NCBI GenBank assembly: GCA_964019165.1
Contig: OZ025282.1
Span: forward strand, 3,360,631-3,424,630
DNA: 64,000 nucleotides
Direction of reading: 5' to 3'
Origin: Mastigias papua
Lineage: Eukaryota > Cnidaria > Scyphozoa > Rhizostomeae > Mastigiidae
Part shown: positions 60,182-64,000 of the stretch, one piece after another
How the letters are laid out: every line of letters begins with the position of its first letter
Position numbering within the stretch: the first letter of the stretch is position 1
Program-made: the position numbers and the translations under genes
Notes under the pieces: model-generated
Database searches by the model: none
What the model saw: only the letters and a program-made list of their open reading frames with translations
What the model was told of the DNA's origin: nothing

Positions 60182-63100
60182 ATGGATAACCAATTTGAAA
60201 ATTTTATTACTGTATATAAAAATATTCTGAATAAAAAAAATAATAGGGATATTAAAAAAATAATATTTTTTGCTTTACAAAGTATTAAAAATTATGATAT
60301 TACAAAATTCAAACCTAAACAGCAAATAATTATAAATCAATTAAAAAATTATTACGATAAACCGTCAAAGAATCGAGAAAATGTTGTTAATGGTTTGATT
60401 ATGCAATATTATATAGATCAAGATGATGAAATAAACGAAGACGAAGAAGGTGTAGATATTGAATTAGATGAACAAGATAATGAAGTTAGACGATCAACAA
60501 TTTTTGATGAGAATAAACAGAAATTGTATTATGATATTGAAGATGTCATTAAATTAGAGGATTTTTCAATGCAAAAATTATTGAGCGTTTATAATATTAC
60601 GTTAAAGCCACATTTAGACGACGAAATTGGACAATGGTTCTGTGAAGATCAATTAGAGTTCTCCAACCCGTACAAACGTGTGTTTATAAAAAAATATATA
60701 AAAAAACATGGAATTATTAAATGCAACACTGTTGTTAAAATTATAATGATTTCTGTTCATGATAAAAACAAAAAAATATATCCAATATTTCAAACAAAAT
60801 ATACTATAATAAGAAACGCTGAGGATGTAGATTATTTCTTGCGTCAAAGTGAATTAGATATAAAATCACGAATTGGTAAATTTACAAAAAAAATGAATAC
60901 GAAAGAATCAACTGACTCAGTACAAGTCCATCCATCTGGTTATACAGACATGGGTATTGAGTTTGAGAGGTTAAATATTGTTAAAATAAAAAATGTTTTC
61001 GCATCAGCCTATATCACACTACCTGATAGAATAATCCACACGAAATCGTGTATTAATATTAAAAATAATGACGAAAAATGTTTCTTATATTGTCATTTGT
61101 TACATGAGAGATACAGAAAAAACGGATTTAAAAAAATACAAGGCGCGGAACGGCTTCACGGAGAGAAAGCATTTAATTATAATAATGAAATGATTCATTT
61201 GAATTATGAAAATATTCATTTTCCAATACCATATAATACGTTTTATATCATAAAAAAAATTGAAGAACAGAATCAAATAAGAATTAACGTATTTGTGTAT
61301 AAAGAAAATAAGAAAAATGACGTTGTGCCGATATATCATTCTAAAAAGGAGTATGAAAATTGTATGAATTTATTAATTATTACTGATAAAACAAAAAAGA
61401 AATATCATTATGTATATATTAAAAATTTAAATGGATTATTGAGATCAAATTTTAAACGTATTGATAATAAAATTTGTCAAGACTGCTTTAAACAGTTTTC
61501 AAACAAAAAAGCATTTGATTCAATAAATCATAAATGCAATCACAAGTATGATTCATCAGAATTGCCAAGTCATATGGCAATCGTCGATAATAAATTAGTT
61601 AAATGTCCCATTGATATGTATGTGAAGGAATTTAACAAAAAACATACGATATATTTACCGTTTGTTATGTATTGCGATTTCGAGTCTATATTAAAAAAAA
61701 CAGTAGATGAAAAACATCCTGATAAAAGACAACATGAATTATCAAGTTATTGTTATAATTTAGTCTGTCGTGAAAGACCTGTTTTTAATCGATTTAAATT
61801 ATATCGAGGCAATGGCGTAGATTCTGTAATTGATGATTTTTTGAATGAAGTTAAAACAAACGTTTTAGAGCACATAAAACAATGCAAAAAGAAATTCTAT
61901 GCTTTACCTGTTTTGACAGACGAACAATTGAAACGTCATAAGAAAATAAAAAAATGTGAATTCTGTAATGTAAAATTCGATACTGAAATTAAAAAAGTGC
62001 AACACCATAACCATATTTCGGGCGATTTTATTGCTACAATATGCCAATCATGTAACTCTAAGATTCGTGTTGATTGTACTTTATATATCGTATTTCACTA
62101 TCTAAGAGGCTATGACATACACTATATCATAACTAAAATAAATGATTATTTTAAGGATTCTAATATTAATCTTTTAGGGCATAATAGCTCAAGTATTTTC
62201 CATGTTGGAATACAAAATAATATTAAGATCATTGATTCACATGAATATATCAAAGGATCGTTAAAAACTTTATCAGAAAACTTGAAAGTTAAAGATATAA
62301 TTCACACACGTGAATTAGTTGATAAATACGGCCGTGAATATTTAATTAAAGATATTTTCCCATTTCGATATGTCGATGATTTTTCAAAATATAATGAAAA
62401 TACGTTTCCCGACATTGAATATTTTGACAACATAGATAAAGATATATATAATAAATACAGAAAATTTTATTATTCTATGTTTAATAGCTTGGGTGAATAT
62501 TCCGATTATTATTTAAGCAAGGATGTGAAATTATTATCTGATGTAATGGAATCTTATAGAGGGTTGTTTATGGATAAATACGGTACTGAAATATTTTCGC
62601 ATTATAGTATTAATTCTTTGACTTGGGAAGTCATGAAAAAATGGTGTCCGGTACAAATAAAGATTTTAGACAATTACAAAATTTATAGCGCGTTTGAATC
62701 GATGGTAAGAGGAGGATTATGTGATATTTCAACAACGAGATATGCATGTGCAAATAATAAATTTATGAAAAATTATGATCCAACCACAGAATCTTCATTT
62801 ATAATGCATTTTGATATAAACTCGATGTATGGACACGTTATGAGATCTTATCCGTTACCATATGATGATTTTTCTTATTTAACAAACGAAGAGATACAAC
62901 AATTTAATATATGGGATCATGATATAAATAGCGAATATGGTTATATTCTTAATATTGACATTAGTGAAATCGATATAAAATACCATGATTATTATAACGA
63001 TTTACCGTTATTTCCTATGAAAACTAAAATATTGAAAAAAAATATAAGCGATTATCAAAAAACAATATTAAAAGACAAATCATTCATTTCTACCGAAAAA

Positions 63101-64000
63101 TTAATATGTGATTTAAATAAAAAAGAAAATTACACCATACATTATCTTACTTTGCAATTTTATTTAAAAATGCCTGGTTTTAAAATTAAAGATATAAATT
63201 ATATCATTAAATTCAAACAAGCAAAATTTATGAAAGATTATATCGAATACAATCATAAAAATAGAATTGAGGCTGACAATAATAATGATAAATTAATGTA
63301 CAAACTTATGATAAATTCATGCTTTGGTAGATCGCTTTTAAATAAAATTAAATACTCAACGAATATAAAGATGTTTAACGACGACAATTATGAAAAAGTT
63401 TTAAAAATAATATCTAGCGATCGATTTAAAGATTATGAAATAATCGATGAGAATAATGCTCTATTAAATATTGAAAAACAATGTATAAAATTAGACTCGC
63501 CAGCGTACATTGGCTCATGTATTTTAGACTTGTCGAAAATAATTTTCTATGATAATTTCTATAAATTGAAAAAAAGATATGGTAATAATATTTCATTAAT
63601 GTATTATGATACTGACTCGTATTTATGTCATATTAAAACTGATGATGTTTACAAAGATATGAGTGAAATGAATATTTTTGACATGTCAAGTTATAAATCT
63701 GATTTTAAATACTATAAACAAGGAGTTTATGAAATGGGTCTATTAAAAGATGAAAATGCATCTAGTAAAGATGAAAATTCTGTGTATAATTCACAAATTG
63801 TTGAGGCATGTGCTTTGAAAAGTAAATTATATGGATATAGAAAAGAGAATGAAAAAGTTAATTTTAAAGGTATAAAAAATGAATTAGATTTTCAATCATT
63901 AAAAGATGCTATATTTGATAATGAAACAATTAAAAGTGAATTTTATACAATAAAAGCTAAAGATCATAAAATATTTTCATATACAGATCAAAAATTATTA
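60182..64000 (+). CDS. Protein-primed family B DNA polymerase, 3' end beyond window
   Basis: Open for 1,273 codons from the ATG at 60182 to the window edge. It would replicate the element from terminal proteins. The N-terminal 490 residues are the long Polinton-type extension, with INLLIITDKTKKK-like and YIKNLNGLL segments. The exonuclease begins with YCDFESIL (about residue 497), then a zinc-binding insert CEFCNVKF...HHNH...CQSCN (about 590-625). Polymerase motif A is FDINSMYG (about 878), motif B is KLMINSCFGRSLLNK (about 1040) and motif C is YYDTDSY (about 1142). The order, insert and D-T-D-S match protein-primed polB. A very AT-rich codon choice is shared with its neighbours. No stop or frameshift is seen. 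Confidence 0.93.
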   Translation, partial: MDNQFENFITVYKNILNKKNNRDIKKIIFFALQSIKNYDITKFKPKQQIIINQLKNYYDKPSKNRENVVNGLIMQYYIDQDDEINEDEEGVDIELDEQDNEVRRSTIFDENKQKLYYDIEDVIKLEDFSMQKLLSVYNITLKPHLDDEIGQWFCEDQLEFSNPYKRVFIKKYIKKHGIIKCNTVVKIIMISVHDKNKKIYPIFQTKYTIIRNAEDVDYFLRQSELDIKSRIGKFTKKMNTKESTDSVQVHPSGYTDMGIEFERLNIVKIKNVFASAYITLPDRIIHTKSCINIKNNDEKCFLYCHLLHERYRKNGFKKIQGAERLHGEKAFNYNNEMIHLNYENIHFPIPYNTFYIIKKIEEQNQIRINVFVYKENKKNDVVPIYHSKKEYENCMNLLIITDKTKKKYHYVYIKNLNGLLRSNFKRIDNKICQDCFKQFSNKKAFDSINHKCNHKYDSSELPSHMAIVDNKLVKCPIDMYVKEFNKKHTIYLPFVMYCDFESILKKTVDEKHPDKRQHELSSYCYNLVCRERPVFNRFKLYRGNGVDSVIDDFLNEVKTNVLEHIKQCKKKFYALPVLTDEQLKRHKKIKKCEFCNVKFDTEIKKVQHHNHISGDFIATICQSCNSKIRVDCTLYIVFHYLRGYDIHYIITKINDYFKDSNINLLGHNSSSIFHVGIQNNIKIIDSHEYIKGSLKTLSENLKVKDIIHTRELVDKYGREYLIKDIFPFRYVDDFSKYNENTFPDIEYFDNIDKDIYNKYRKFYYSMFNSLGEYSDYYLSKDVKLLSDVMESYRGLFMDKYGTEIFSHYSINSLTWEVMKKWCPVQIKILDNYKIYSAFESMVRGGLCDISTTRYACANNKFMKNYDPTTESSFIMHFDINSMYGHVMRSYPLPYDDFSYLTNEEIQQFNIWDHDINSEYGYILNIDISEIDIKYHDYYNDLPLFPMKTKILKKNISDYQKTILKDKSFISTEKLICDLNKKENYTIHYLTLQFYLKMPGFKIKDINYIIKFKQAKFMKDYIEYNHKNRIEADNNNDKLMYKLMINSCFGRSLLNKIKYSTNIKMFNDDNYEKVLKIISSDRFKDYEIIDENNALLNIEKQCIKLDSPAYIGSCILDLSKIIFYDNFYKLKKRYGNNISLMYYDTDSYLCHIKTDDVYKDMSEMNIFDMSSYKSDFKYYKQGVYEMGLLKDENASSKDENSVYNSQIVEACALKSKLYGYRKENEKVNFKGIKNELDFQSLKDAIFDNETIKSEFYTIKAKDHKIFSYTDQKLL

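Larger units (their letters stand above)
56640..64000 (+). mobile_element. Polinton/Maverick-type (adintovirus-like) integrated element, left part
   Basis: A strongly AT-rich block with a viral gene set on one strand: ankyrin-repeat protein, packaging ATPase, zinc ribbon, zinc ribbon plus PLA2-like, retrovirus-type integrase and protein-primed DNA polymerase B. The last five genes are only 10-37 bases apart. Integrase, polB and ATPase together define Polinton/Maverick elements; PLA2-like genes are reported from adintoviruses. The major and minor capsid genes and the second terminus are not in the window. The left boundary is uncertain, between about 55.6 and 56.65 kb. All genes seen are uninterrupted, so the copy looks recent. 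Confidence 0.9.

Overview
The window is animal nuclear DNA, most likely from a marine invertebrate. It has spliced genes, long TA, GAT and CA microsatellites, many families of DNA transposons and retrotransposons, and a degenerate TTAGGG-type tract. I cannot assign a phylum. One substantial host-type gene is recognisable; most of the rest is mobile DNA, much of it nested.

Layout. 1-6 kb: unannotated sequence with two inverted repeats, each abutting a TA microsatellite and each carrying a hammerhead-ribozyme-like CTGATGA...CGAAACG core. 6.1-9.4 kb: RTE/BovB-type non-LTR retrotransposon on the minus strand, with TA repeats on both sides. 9.8-14.55 kb: the 3' end of a second LINE, then a third non-LTR element with a separate zinc-finger ORF, sitting between GAT repeats. 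15.6-25.3 kb: a three-exon gene whose splice phases all agree. It encodes about 1,766 aa: two LOTUS-like domains, a DZIP3-like HEPN domain and a SAMD9-like STAND NTPase body. Its first intron holds a relict gene and two MITEs. 26.0-27.8 kb: a satellite of about 107 bp units.

28.28-45.5 kb: nested insertions. A hAT remnant is split by a 15.1 kb segment with 16-bp TIRs and a 6-bp TSD; removing that segment rejoins the hAT reading frame. Inside it lie a segment with perfect 45-bp TIRs, itself interrupted by a young Ty1/copia element (identical 5-bp TSDs, half-tRNA primer site), and a second RTE-type LINE with 11-bp TSDs. 45.6-50.2 kb: a TA-flanked MITE and a large inverted repeat. 50.3-53.6 kb: an almost complete PIF/Harbinger transposon with transposase and Myb/SANT-like partner.

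From about 55.6 kb the base composition becomes strongly AT-rich. From about 56.65 kb to the window end there is a Polinton/Maverick (adintovirus-like) integrated virus-like element. It starts with a cluster of hairpins, one of them a T-shaped three-way fold. Then follow, all on the plus strand and tightly packed: a giant-virus-style ankyrin-repeat protein, an FtsK/HerA-type packaging ATPase, a zinc-ribbon protein, a zinc-ribbon plus phospholipase-A2-like protein, a retrovirus-type integrase and a protein-primed family B DNA polymerase that runs off the window. Capsid genes, if present, lie beyond 64 kb.

The best candidates for something undescribed are the LOTUS-HEPN-STAND gene, which looks like an RNA-linked innate-immune NTPase, and the Polinton-like element with its hairpin terminus, ankyrin gene and zinc-ribbon/PLA2 pair.
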